A stretch of DNA of 64,000 bases from Hyaloraphidium curvatum (lineage: Eukaryota > Monoblepharomycota > Hyaloraphidiomycetes > Hyaloraphidiales > Hyaloraphidiaceae), in NCBI GenBank assembly GCA_025558095.1, contig JAIVFI010000043.1:248001-312000 (forward strand), written 5' to 3'. Position numbers and translations under genes: made by a program. Of the stretch, positions 11,972 through 24,300 are shown piece by piece. Position 1 is the stretch's first letter; every line of letters begins with the position of its first letter. Under the pieces are notes generated by a model. It had not been told where the DNA came from. It made no database searches and worked only from the letters and a program-made list of their open reading frames with translations.

Positions 11972-13324
11972 TGCTCTTGGGAGCTGTTTGTTTCCTTGTT
12001 TGTCCGCACGGCTGCTTGGTGCAGGGCCGGAGTCGGAGAGCGGCTGCTCAGTCGGACTAGCTCCCACTGGCCGGCGAACTCCAGCTCAATGCGGATCGGA
12101 TCATCTGCAGCTTATTGGCGTCCGCTTGGGGTCCAATGCGCTGTCGATGGACAAGGACAGGGCCCCCCGCTGCTGGGGTTGCCGGCTGGGCGGAGCATTT
12201 CGATCCATCATCCGCCGACCATCGCGCCAAAAGTGTGGTGAACATATATAAATTGCCACGGAACCGCTCCGGAGACGCCAAAAGTGCCTGGAGCAGCGCA
12301 ATCCAGGGCCGACCGCTGTCGGCGTCCTTCTTGCGGACAGTTCTGCTGCTTCCCCCGAGACGCAGCGGACCCCGGAGCTCGGCAGGATGCCAAAAACAGA
12401 TTGCTAGTCCGTAGAAGATGCCCTCGCCGCCTTTGTTGCAGGTCGGCCACAGTCGCTTTCTGCCGCCAGAGACGTAGAGACGTTTCGGCCCAACGGGACG
12501 TGCGGCCGCTCTTGTCTGTTCGCGCGAAGCCTCGGAGCGCCAAATCCAAATGGATGGGAGCGCGAAAATACATCGCAGATGGCGGCGCAGTGGATGTGCC
12601 TCGGCGTCCGCAGAGATGCCAGACCGGAAAGGCGGACCGCGGGGATTGAGTTGGCCGGCGGAGTTATTGGCGTCGAGCGGATTCCACCGACGGAGAGCAA
12701 ACGTCCGCCATCCGAGCCAATCTTTGGGACCTTCAACGTCTATTGGATGCGTGGCATGGAGCTGCGAGCGTCGGCGAGTGGGCGCGGGGGCTCGTTTCAA
12801 GCACTATCCTGCGGCTGGGATCGGCGGCTGCTGGCCGGACCGCAGCCGAAAAAAACCGGCCACACGTCATGCCGGTGGCGTCGAGGTGCCAGACACTGCC
12901 TGTAGTCCGCGGATGGAGTGCTGTCCGGGGTCCATTCGGTTTGCGGCAGCTCGCGCGCCACCGGAAGTCAAATTGGACGCGGCTGGCGGCTGGTGCGAAG
13001 GTCGTGATCGTCCCCTGGGCAGTGTCCGGGTTTCAGCGACGAGACAGCCCGGATTGCGGGTCAGGAGACGACGACGAAGCGGATCGCGTGCCTCCGAGGC
13101 CTGATTCCGGAGTTCGCGGTGGCGTAGGCCCCGCACCCTTGTTTTGACGAGCGACCCCCCCCTCCAGCTTCACTCAACCCCTTGAGCGAGTCAGGCACCA
13201 CACGCCCCCGCCCCCCTGCGCCGCCCGGGAGGCCCCCGCGCCGGCGCCGACTCAGCTGCTCGCCCCCGGATCGCGCGAGCCGGGCCGCGCGGGGCCCCGC
13301 GCTCCGCAGCCCGCGCCCGCGCCC
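11972..13324. other. Intergenic region, no gene supported
   Basis: This is about 1.35 kb between the NAT10 start and the start of the 13325 gene, which diverge. ORFs on both strands here lack conserved motifs and change frame without splice logic. A TATA-like run (TATATAAA) sits at about 12244-12251. On the complementary strand it lies 270 bp upstream of the NAT10 ATG, too far for a confident promoter call. I see no repeat or RNA gene. Confidence 0.4.
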
Positions 13325-16300
13325 ATGAACCGGGGCGGCCCCGCGCCGCCCCGCCCGCCCGAGGGCGGCCCCCCGGCGGCCGCGGGCGGCGCTGCAAGCC
13401 AGCCCTCGCCCGCCGAGGAACCGCCCGGCGCAAAGCGGCTGCGCAACGCCTCGCAGAACTCGGGCCGCGACCCGCCGGACCGCAAGCGCCCGGACTCGCA
13501 GGCGTCGGGCGGCGAGGGCTCGCTGTCGCCGGCGCAGCAGTTCGCGGCATACCCGCCGCAGCAGTTCCCCGCCGGCGGCCCGTTCGGCCTGTCGCCGCTG
13601 CGGCCGCCGACGACGCCCTCCGACTATGCCGGCGGGCAGGACGGCTACCCGGCGTCGCAGGCCGAGCAGCGCTCGCAGCGGCTGGCTGGCTCGGCGCTGC
13701 TGGACCTGCTGGGGCGGTTGCGCACAATCGTCGACGGCTGGCGCGGCGACGACTCGGCGGGCGACGCACGCCGCGCCATCGCGGAGAGCAGGGAGTCGGG
13801 CGGCGCCGCCGGCGCGTCGGAGCAGTCCGAGAACCAGCAGTCGGACAGGGGCGACCAGGGCCTGTTCGACTTCCTGCTCGAGTACTGCGGCGCGCTCGAC
13901 TTTTGCCAGTCGCCCGGCTCCCGCGATGCACTGCGCTCCGTCGTGGACCGCATGGACGCAGTGTTTGCTCCCACGGACCCCCCGGACTGGTCGGGCTCGG
14001 GCATGATGGCCGCCGAGTTGTCGGGCGGCTGGGACCCCGAGGCGGACCCGGACCTCGCCGGGGCACCGTACGGGTGGAGCGAGGCGGAGCAGGGCGTGCA
14101 GCACGCAGGCGGCGGGCCCATGGCGTCGTCCATGGCCTCCTCCATGCGGCAGCAGCCTGCTTCGGCGGGGACCCCGAGCTCCTTCGTGCCCGGCGGCAGC
14201 GCCGGGAGTACCTTCCCCCCCTACCGGCAACCCATGCCGCCGCATCCGCGGCACACGCACCCGCATCCGCAGATGGGCGGCCACCCGTACTCGGGCGGCT
14301 CCATGCGTCCCGGTACGCACGGCGTCAACCCGCAGAACCTGAGCACCGCCCCGGAGAACGCGTCCTTTGACTCCAACTCCGGGCTCATGTTCGACTCGCC
14401 AGCGCAGGCCGCCGCGGCCGGCAGCGGTTTTTTCCCGCGCTCGGTCGGCAACTCGTCCGGCGGCACGGGCTCGAGCACGCGCAGCGGCGACGCGTACGGC
14501 TCGCAGCCGCGGACGGGCTCGGGCACCGGCTCCGGCGCCTCGGACCCGCAGACGCTCGCGGCTTCGGTCAGCCCGACCCCGCCGCCCCTCTCTGCAACCC
14601 TCTCCCCCTCCTCCATCCACGCACTCGCCATGCTCCTCAAATCCCTGCCGCAAACCATCCCCCCCGTCCGCGCATCGTCCTACCCCCCGCTCGTGCGCTC
14701 CCTCAACGACCTCGCCGTGCGGCTGCGCAGCAACGGGGACGCCGGCTTCCTGGAACCGCTGCTCAAGCAGGTCGGCTGGGACGACGGCATCGGCGCCCGC
14801 GAGTTCACCTCGTGGTGGGAGGGCATGGTGGCCTCGCTCCGCGAGCAGCAGCGCGCACAGCGCGCCGTCCGCGGGCCGGGGCGGCCGGGCAGCCCCATGA
14901 GCGAGGCCAGCAACACGGACGGCATGCAGACCTCGCAGGCCGAGGAGGCCAGGGGGAGGCAGGGGAGGCAGGAGGACAGGGAGGACAAGCCCAAGCGCGG
15001 AAAGAGCGGCGGCAAGGGCAAGGAGGTCGCCATGCCCGCCGTCAAGCAGGACCCCGCCGAGGCGGCGCTTCAGGAGTCGTCATTCGGCCTGCTGGCGCTG
15101 GCGCTCAGCCTGATGCCCGGGGCCAAGGACGGCAAGGAGGACTCGGGCAAGGGCGAGCGCCGGGGCAGCGAGGACTGGCGCGGGCGCATCATGGAGCACG
15201 TGCAGGGCGCGCCGTCGCGGGACGACCCCGTGTTCAGGGAGATGCTCACGCAGTCGGGCCTCGCCCGCGGCGGCAGCATCGAGGGTTTCATCCAGCACCT
15301 GGCCGTGTTCATCGTGCAGAAGCTCCCCAAGGCGTACCGCGCCGTGCGCAAGGCCCTCATGAGCCTGTACCTGTTCCTGAGCGAGCTCAAGACCAACAAC
15401 GGGGGGTTGGATGCGAGAAAGATCGACAACATGGTGGGTGGAGCATCCTTGCGCTCTCTTTTTGCACCTGCTGAGCCGGTTTTCCCTTTTCCAGATCCAG
15501 GGACAGCTCTGCTACCACACCATGCGCCTGCACCACCACCCGCAGGGCTGCTTCGATGCCGCGTTCCGCTCGTGTCTCCTCTGGTCGCGCTGCAACGTGA
15601 CCGACATCTACTTCGGCATCTCGGAGCAGAGTGACGCCGGCGAGGGCAACTACGTCGACATCGACCGCCTGAGCACCGACATGTTCGGCTTCATCAGCTA
15701 CGACCCCGTGGGCGTGGAGGGCGGGCAGGGCAGCGAGCCCAGCGAGGGCGGCGAGGACGACGGCGACGACAGGGTGCCGCTGGAGCTCTCGGTGCCCAAG
15801 ATCGAGTACATTAACACCGTCGCGGAGGCACTGCTGCTCGTCGAGTACCTCAGGGTTTGTGTCATCATGCATTGCGACGCACACGCAGTCGGCTAACGGA
15901 TCTTACAGCGACAATGGACGAGGTACCGCGCCCTGTTCAGCGAGAAGCTCAAGTGGACGAACTACTGCCGACTCATGGGGTCTTCGTCCTCGAGCGAAAA
16001 CCGGTTCGCCAAGCCTCTGCGCAAGGTGGGTCTTGAAGGCACTCTTTCGCGGGACACATTCTGATCCAGATGCGTTGCAGGCGGCCGCCATCATCCACCT
16101 GTCGACTGAGATCCAGGAGGTCTTCCGCAGGCCGTTCGCGGTCGACATGAAGGATCTCAAGGAGAAGCTCGACAAGCTCGAAAAGACGGGCACGGTCATC
16201 GAGGCCTTCTCGGTGGAGCGCACCCTCGAGGCTGTCGAGCGCCTCAAAGCGTGGCGGATCCGGACGGTTTCGATCCTGGAGCTCATGTCCAAGCTCTCGG

Positions 16301-16679
16301 ACTTTTGCGAGACGCTTCGTATGGGCGGCTCCAAGCTCGGCTCCGAGAGGCAGTTGGAGCTCCTCGCCTGCTTCGTGTCGGGACTACGCACGCAGATCGA
16401 CCCGCTGCAGGACTCGGAGCTGTACGCGACGTTCGAGGACTACGTCACCCGGAGGTTCCACTTCGACGCATCGGCCGCGACGTTCGACGGGGGCTGGAAC
16501 CTCAACATGTTCGCGAACGCGCTCACTTACTTTGTGAACATATTACAGAACACGTCTGGTGGGTTGCTAGGGTTGTTTGGACGCTGGATTTGTTGCTCAC
16601 CGGAACCCCCCACCCTTGCAAACCCCCTCTTCCCCCTTTCACCCCCTCCCCCTCAAAAGCGTCATCCCCGGACAGCTAG
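13325..16679 (+). CDS. Unrecognised large protein with disordered Gly/Pro/Ser-rich N-terminus
   Basis: I do not recognise this family. A long first exon (13325-15432) encodes a Gly/Pro/Ser-rich, probably disordered N-terminus with His/Pro repeats (HPRHTHPHPQMGGHP, about 14245-14290). It continues into a helical region (LLALALSLMPGAKDGK, IQHLAVFIVQKLPKAYRAV). Introns at about 15433-15493, 15855-15906, 16027-16079 and 16560-16659 join exons encoding FDAAFRSCLLWSRCNVTDI, KLKWTNYCRLMGSS, IQEVFRRPFAVDMKDLKE and FVSGLRTQIDPLQDSELY. The translation stays in frame through every junction and ends with the short exon ASSPDS at 16679, which supports a real gene. No transmembrane segment or catalytic motif is evident. 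The C-terminal 300 residues look like a conserved globular all-helical domain of unknown role. Confidence 0.65.
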
Positions 16680-16829
16680 CGCAGGACGTCGGTGAAGGAG
16701 TGGGACGAGGGGAGTGGGGAAAAGTAAAGTGATGCCGGAGGGCGGCGCATGCATGTGTTCGACGTTTGTTCCCGTCGGTCGTTCTCGGCTGTACACGGTC
16801 CGCAGTCGAAAGGAATTAGAGCGCGCAGT

Positions 16830-19800
16830 TTAGAGCTTGGCCCCGTCGATCGATCCGGCTTTGACGACCGTCAGCTTCGCAACGTCGATTCGCTTCATGG
16901 CGCGCTGGACATCGGCGAGCGTGACGGCGTTGACGATTGACGAGAAGTCGTCCAGGTAGGAAGTGGGTTTCCGGCGGTTGGCGTTGGTGAGGATCGCCGA
17001 AGCCAGCCCGTCGCACTAGTCATGTACGTGCTGGGTGAGTACCACGGGGGAGAGATGACCACAGCGCTCTACGTACGGTGGCAAGGCGGACTTTGTAAGT
17101 CCCGGTCACCGTCTTCTTCTTCTCTTCCAGCTCGGCCGGGGTGATCCCATCCTTTGCCCACAGGTTGAGCTGCTCCATGGTGCTAGCAACGCCCTTTTCG
17201 ATGAGGGCGGGCGCAAAGGTGGCCATGACCTGGAAGACCCCGTCCGCCCTGTCCTCGGTTCCGGCGACGGACGAGTTGATTCCGTAAGTCAGACCGTCTC
17301 GGTCGCGCACGGTCTGCATCAGCCGGGCTGAGAAGTTGCCTGGAAGACACCTGATAAGCCACACTGGCTCATGTTGCAACGATCGACGTACCGCCGAGCA
17401 CGAAGCTGCTGAGGTAAAGGGGCCAGAAGTCGGGATCTTCGCGATCAATCCCGATGGGGAGGGCGAAGGCAACGTTGCATGACGTCTTTCCAGGCATTTG
17501 GACCACGATATCTTGGTGGTGAGGAGGGGCAGCTTTGGTCTGCGAGACTTGCGATCAGCGGAGGAAAATGACCAATCAGGTGTGCTACCACCTTGGGCGG
17601 CTCGATCTTGAACTTTGTCGTTTGCCAGCCCCCGAGACTCTTCTTCAGGAGATCCGAGCACAAGGCAGGGTTCACGTCTCCGACGGCGACAACGGTCAAG
17701 TCGCCGAGCCCGATCTTGGAGTGGAAGTCCAGCAGGTCCTCGACGGACATTGCTTTGACAGCCTCAATATCCTCGTCGATCGGCCTGGCGTAGTTCGGGT
17801 GTTCTGGCGGGAACAGCTCCTGGAACACGCGTTGGGTAGCCATGAAACCCGTATTCTCCTTTCTCTTTGTAAGGTTCGTGACCATGCGCTTCTTTGTGTT
17901 CTCAAAGTCGGCCGCGTCCATTCTAGGTTCCCTGAGCTGCAACCGCACGCCAGTCAGCAAGCGTGCAAAGGGACGACGCCGCGCTTTACAAACCATTTCG
18001 CCCAGCAGCTCCAGCACGACGCCCAGGTCCTCTTTCAGACATCTGCCCGATAACTTGATGCGATAGACATCCGACTCGCCGTCGAAGCTCAAGCTCGCCC
18101 TGGCTAGGTCTTCAGCGCCGTCCTCACCGCGCAGGCGCAATTGAGTACGAACCCTCGGTTCTCCAGGAGTTCACCGATCTCAAACTTCGTCCGCTTCTTC
18201 GTTCCTTCGGAGAGCATGGCAGCAAACACGCTCGTCACCATGGGCTTGGAGAACAGCTCTCCGCCAAGCAGCGATCCCTGAATCTTGATGATGTCCTTGG
18301 CCGGCGTGGGCATGGCATACAGCGTGCAACCTTCGAGCGGTTTCATCTCGACGATCCTAGAGGCGATCGTCCCGTTCCCCGGGTCATCCTCCGATTTCGC
18401 TTTCGCAGCCAGGCCCTTCGATTTGTCCCCAGCTGCAAAGCGGCCGTCGACGACGTCGGGGACCTTTTCCGAGTCAGGAAGACCAATGTTCTTGTCTTTC
18501 TCCTGCCGAGATTGGAACCGTTAGGAGATGGATGCATTCGCCTGTCCAAACAGGGCACCATCTTCGGAATGAACCACCCAGTCGTGCGCCAATCCTCGTC
18601 GAAATACCGTTTCGCGACGCGCTGGACGTCGTCCAGGGTGACCGCTTCGACATTCGCGGGAAGATCCGTGTAGTACCGCCAGCTCCCGATCGCGATAGCT
18701 TCGTTGATCCGGCTGGCCACCGAGTAGGTTCCGTCCCTGCTGAACGCATTGTTTGCTCTGATCTGCTGTTTCGCGCGCTCCAATTCCTCCGCCGTAATTC
18801 CGGATTCCTTGATCTTCTCGATCTCCTCCAGCAGCTGGGACTCCACATCCTCGGCCTTGGCAGCCGGGGTGAGGAAAGCAGCCACGCTGAAGAGTCCGGC
18901 GTCCCGGAACGCCTCGTTATCCGCCATGACACGGGTGCAGACGGCCGTGTCGACCAGCCGCTTATAGAGCCTGGCCGATTTGCCGACTCCAAGGACCCGG
19001 GCCATCACCAGCAGGGGATAGGAGTCCTTGTCGAGCGCCCGGGGCGTCTTGTGCGCGATCGCCACCACGACCTGCTGCCCCGGTCTCTTCACCACGACCC
19101 TCCGCGGTCCTTCCTGCGGTGGCTCAGCGGTGTACATTGGCGGGATGGGGTGCGGAGAAGGAGGGATTGAGCCGAAATGCTTCTCAGCGAGTGCGAGTGC
19201 GTCAGGAGTAGACATGTCGCCTGCGATCGTGAGCGTGGAATTATTGGGCCAGTAGAAAGTCTGGTAGAAATCCTTGAGTCTCTGGTGCACAGCAGTCAGG
19301 AGTGCTTGAACGGGTCGGGTCAGTCGGGACAAAGTAATACCTGGATCGGCACGTTCTCGATGTCAGACCGCCACCCGATGGTACTGTGGTGGTAAGGATG
19401 CGCAACATAGGCGGCAGCCCAGATGGCCTTGTCGAGGGCCTGCATTGGGTCGTTCTCTCCGCGCTCGAACTCGTTGCGCACGACCTACACATGTCGCTGT
19501 CGTGAGTGGACGGTTTTACTCACCAGCTCCACACCTTACCGTCATCTCCGAGTTCTTGTCGCTCTCGTTCAGAAAGGCGTTCCGCATCCGGTCGGCCTCG
19601 ATTGCCGCAGCCATGTCTATGTGCTCGATCGGAAGGAGCTCGAAGTCTGTCAAAGTCGGGTTACGGCGGAACTTCAAGATGACATGGAATCACCTCCTCA
19701 CAATTCTAGTTTCCCGAAGCCGGTGGGGTCCAAACTGGAGTCAGGCGAGAAGGAGTGTCACCATCGTGTCCCGGTCCTCACCGTTCGGTCGTTCCTGGCG

Positions 19801-20233
19801 GGCAGGGGACATGAGCTGAGATGGAACACAAGTGAACACCACTCACCAAGTTGTGGCGTTGATCTGCGCCCCGACCGCTTGCAGCTTCCACAGCAGTGAG
19901 CTAGATGTCTCCAGAACCGTGTGCGTGCCATACCAGCGACCAGATGCTCTTTCCATTGTCCTTGTTGAAGTTTGTCGAGCCCTTGAAGAGGAGGTGCTTT
20001 ATTTCTAATGAGCCTTCCTCAACCGGCGATTGACCCCTTGAGCCTACCTCGAGAAGATGAGTGCTCCCTGTGTAGCCGATGCCCTCGTTGCGGGAGCCCA
20101 CGTGGTAAGTCACCATCAGAGTCGCCACCGGTGCCGAGTGGTCTTCCGCCACGAGGCACTTGAGCCCGTTCTTCTTATGAATGTAGCTTTGTATCCCGCC
20201 GGCGGCTTCGACGAACTCGAAAGCGTCGGCCAT
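16830..20233 (-). CDS. M16 family zinc metallopeptidase, two-domain bacterial-like (insulinase/pitrilysin superfamily)
   Basis: This is a predicted zinc protease with two tandem M16 domains, about 950 aa. Start is Met at 20233 (MADAFEFVEAAGGIQSYIH). The catalytic HxxEH signature is cut by an intron: HLLE ends one exon and the next begins HLLFKGSTNF, giving HLLEH. Downstream are AVGAQINATT, WNDRT, AAIEADRM, VVRNEFERGENDP, AHPYHHSTIGWRSDIENV and the R/Y block of the second domain (DRDGLTYGINSSVAG, about 17270-17310). The second domain lacks an HxxEH at the equivalent place, so it is probably structural, as in many two-domain M16 enzymes. The exon junction near 19700-19790 could not be made to keep frame cleanly. 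Family assignment is firm. The closest architecture I know is the bacterial two-domain group rather than insulysin or mitochondrial processing peptidase. Confidence 0.85.
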
Positions 20234-20577
20234 CGCGGGAGATCCGTCTCCCAGACAGATTCCAAGCAAGTGAGGTGCGATGCGCTACGCAAGAGGTCCA
20301 AAAGCGTGCTCGGCGGCCGGAACTTCGTCCGCTCCGTTCCGGACGCGCGCGGGCTACACGGCGGCGGTCCCAGCACCGAGGCCGACCTCGTCACGGCTCC
20401 GGGGACCGCGATCGAAGACGGCGAGGTCTGTAAATTGCCGCAAACACCGAGGAGCGTTCGGATGCCTTTGTGTCGCGATGGTCTTCGGCGCGGACGCGCG
20501 ACAGACGGAGAAACGCGATCGGGCGCGCGGCACGATCAAGCGCATCTCGAACGAAGTCTGGGCGGAACCACGTTATT
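20234..20577. promoter_or_regulatory. Divergent intergenic region (M16 peptidase / GFA gene)
   Basis: These 344 bp separate the start codons of two divergently transcribed genes and must hold both promoters. No clear TATA box or repeated operator is visible. The short open frames inside show no conserved features. Confidence 0.4.
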
Positions 20578-21161
20578 ATGAGCGAAAGCGTTCCGCAGCA
20601 CTCCGGAGGATGCCAATGCGGCAAAGTCCGGTTCCGCGCGGTCGGCCAGCTCGGCGATTCCTCAGTCTGCTATTGTCGAATGGCAGGTCGCTGTCTCCAG
20701 CGTTCCTCCACTGCCCTACTGACGTCGTTGCGATTCGATCTGCTGATATCTGCGTTCTCATTTGATGTGGCTCGCAGTGCCAGAAAGCGTCGGCAAGCCA
20801 GGCTCTCGCTCTCGTGAAAGTGGGCGACGTCCAGTGGACGCGATCCCCCCCTTCATGGTTCCAATCGAGCAACGTCGTGAGGCGCGCGTTCTGCTCCAAC
20901 TGCGGCACACCTTTGGCGTACGAGGCACCCGATGGACTCGCTCTTGCCGTGCTGGCCTTTGACCAGCCGGATCTGTTCCCTCCGAAGTTGGCGTGGGGAG
21001 TCGAAGGGAAGCTGCCGTGGTGCGATACGCTCCCCGGCCTGCCGGAGAAGCACACTCTGGACGATCCAAACGCCGGGTGGCTCGCGGAGGTCGTGAGCTA
21101 CCAACACCCCGACAAGAATACAGACGCGTGGGTACCGAAGGCTTCCAGCGGTGGGGCCTGA
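20578..21161 (+). CDS. GFA / CENP-V domain protein (zinc-binding, formaldehyde-activating-enzyme fold)
   Basis: This is a small protein of the GFA/CENP-V family (Mss4-like zinc fold), whose members bind zinc through paired cysteines; most are of unknown function. Exon 1 (20578-20682) gives GGCQCGKVRFRA and CYCRM. Exon 2 (20778-21161) begins CQKASASQALALV and contains AFCSNCGTPLAYEAPDG. The family's C-x-C-R-x-C-Q motif is reconstituted only if the intron is removed from 20683 to 20777. That gives a GC donor (ATG/GCAGGT) instead of GT; the nearby GT at 20688 would shift the frame. The product is about 160 aa, matching the family. Pelota-like or glutathione-linked activity cannot be inferred. 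Confidence 0.85.
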
Positions 21162-21350
21162 TCGGCTTTTCTCCAACGCGCCGCGACATACTTGGTATCT
21201 TCCAACGACGATGATGAGCCAATTGATGGATTGATGGATGGTCAACCGGGTCGCGGGATGGCTCGTCCGAAGTTCTCCCGCCGCCGTCCGCGCGTCATGG
21301 CGAGCGCGTGCCCAGTACAATACAGTTTAGCCTGCACTCCCGTGGTCGTT

Positions 21351-24300
21351 ATGAACGACTCGGCGACCGCGCCGGCGGCCTTATGGCCCGGCCCACCGGA
21401 AGCGCCAACGACGCCGGCATTGTATCCGGCGGCGGTGGAGCCAGTTGTGGGCACGGCAGTCGCGCCGCCGCCACCGGCCAGCACGGGGATTGAGGCGGCA
21501 GTCTCGGCTCCCCTGCTCGCCGCAGCGCCCGCTGTGGCCTCGTCGAGCGCGTCAGCCTCGTCAGCCTCCTCTACAACGGACCCTCCGTCGCCTGAGGTCG
21601 TCGCAGCCGCCGCCATGCCCCCCTACGCCGCGCCCGTGGCTCCGAAAGCTGCGCCGACCGCGATCCCGCCCGTGAACCCCCCGGCGTACTTCCAATGGTC
21701 CGATGCGGCCTACCAGGCCGAGCGGAGCTCCACGGCGAGGAAGAGCTACCAGGCGCGGGCACTGGGGAGGAGGACTTGCTCGTATCAGAGCAGGTGCGGG
21801 CCCCTTTCGTGCTCTCCGCTCGAGACGCTGACGGATCTCGTTGCGCGCTGTCATTGCTACATCTGGGGGATTCAGGCAATGGTTCCAGAACATCTGCTGG
21901 TGGGACGAGCACTGCGCTGACTCGACGCAGCGCTGACACTTCTCCAGCATCTCCCTCTGCCCGCTCATCATGGTGGCCATCTCCTACGCCCTCGGAGCGG
22001 TCATTACGACGCTCATTACGAGATCAAACAACTTCCAAGAGTTCCTGTTCTGCTCCAACCTCAACGCCTCCGACCCCGTGCTCCATCTCCCCATCACCAA
22101 CGTTTCCCAGCTTCCCATCACCCCTCCGGACTTCTACATCCCCGGCATGCCTTCCAACTCTCAGGGTGTGAAGCACACCAACTACTATGACACGGCAACG
22201 GGTGCGATTTTCACTGGCGGTGGTCCGGCGGGCGGGCAGGGAGGCCAGGGTTCGAGGCTCATCGGTAAACCTACCTGCGAGATTTGGTTGGGCGGTGCGT
22301 GCTGCTGGTGGAAGCACTATTCGGTGGTGCCTGAACGTGCGCTCCCGTAGACTTCTTCCCGAACCAATGGCCCATCCCGTCACCGCCGTACAACCTGCCT
22401 CTTGCCAGGAGTTTTTCGGCTCAGGGCTTCCAGATCCCCGTGCCTCCAGTCTACACGAACTTTACCGTCCGCGACACGTGGGTCATGCTCCAGAGACCAG
22501 AACCTTTGGCTCCGCTTACCTGGCCGCCGTCTCGACTTCAGGGTCAATCGTCCTCAGCCTTCAACTGGCTGGCTCGGAATGCTCATGGATCCCACCGGCA
22601 GCGTCTTTGCCCAGCTCACACAGTTTCAGACCAGGCCCTGGTTCCAGACCTACTCGACCGCGGGTGCCACGCGCGACACGGTTGGCCGCAAGGAGCCGCA
22701 GAACTACACCGTCAACACCGTGCTCGGCCCATCGGGGCTGCTCATGCAGACCCTGACCAACGAGAGCACCATCCCCGGGAGGGAGCTGCCGCCCAACTTC
22801 GGGCCCATCGGCCCCCTGGACACGGGCATTCTCGGCACGTACTCGGAGAACCGCTTCCACATGGCCAACCTGTCCGTCAACGTGGCGAACCTGTCGCAAG
22901 TGGCGGGAGCCATCACGACGACCGGCATTCCGATGAAGCTCAACACGATGCCGTACTGGCCGCCCATCACCGAGCAGGTGGACCAGGGCGTTGCAAACAA
23001 CTACTCGGGCCAGGACCTGCCCAGGGACCAGAGGTGCGGCAACGGCAACACGGCCGTCCAATGCTCAATGGACGACGTGATCGGCTACCAGATCAACGCG
23101 TAAGCACCTCGTGGTTCCCTGAAATGTCAGTTTCTGACCTTGGTTTCCCAGGGTTGTGGCCCAGCTGACGCTTCTCAACAAGACTGTGCTGCTCAACCCG
23201 ACCGCAGCCACGCTTCAGGATCAGCTCAATTTCCTCGCGCAGGCCTCGGCGATCACCAACCAGATGCCGTACGGCGCCGTGCAGTTCAAGGAGGTGGACC
23301 CGGTTCGGGGTCTTCTCGACATGATGCTGCAGATCGGGACGGACAGGCGGATCCAAAATGCCGCCAACTTCCCGACGCAATGGTACCGCAATCTCATGGC
23401 TTGGAACGGCATCGCGAACACTTTCCGTGAGTCCTCACGTGCGGCCTCGTTGCTTTCCCTTCTGAAGCGAAGTACCGCGCAGTGCGTTCGATCGCTCCGA
23501 CCTTGTCCAACGCAACCATTTCCCGGGGCTTCCGCGCAATGCCGCAGTACGCCAACACAAAGATCAACTTGCCCGTCGCCACCGCCATCGGACGCATCCT
23601 CTACCCGTGGGGAGTCAGTTTCCTGCTGCCAATCTTTGTGATCATTATGGTGAAGGAGAAGGAGGACCGCATCCTTTCGATGATGAAGATGGTCGGTTCA
23701 GCCACATTGCACCCGCTTTGGTCGCCTCACCGACCCTCTCCCTCAGAACGGCATGACCTCGTTCACTTACTACCTCACGCTCTACATCCACTTTCTAATT
23801 CTCGGCATCATTTCGTCCGCGATCTTCCTCATCGCCGGCTACGCCTTTGGCATGGAGTTATTCCGACGGACCTCCTGGATCGTCCTCATCATCGTTTTCT
23901 TTGTATGGGCCAACATCCAGGTCGTCCTGGCCTTTTTCTTGTCCGCATTCTTCACACGCAGCCGCACAGCGTTGGGTGGGTTGCCGGTGGACGACGCGTG
24001 CGCACCAGGCCTGATGCGCCTTCCCAGTCATCACGTTCCTCATCGTGCTCGCCTCCGTCGTCGTCTCGGTGGCACTGGATCAGCTGTTCCCCGGGGATAT
24101 AACGCCGGCGCTGTTCATTTGGCCTCCGTTCGCGTTCTACCGCTGCCTTAGCCAGATGAACGCCAACAGCTACCTCAGGAGCCGTCGAGTATGTTGTGCT
24201 GCTTGCGTGTGAAGCTCTGTAGGCTCACTTCCTTGAAAGCCCTACACCATCAGCATGTTGGCGCCTCCGGATCAGGTCGGCGTGGCGCTCATCTTCATGG

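Noticed and set aside
12550-13136. Open frames on both strands between NAT10 and the 13325 gene
   Set aside because: No motif or plausible start context; treated as intergenic.
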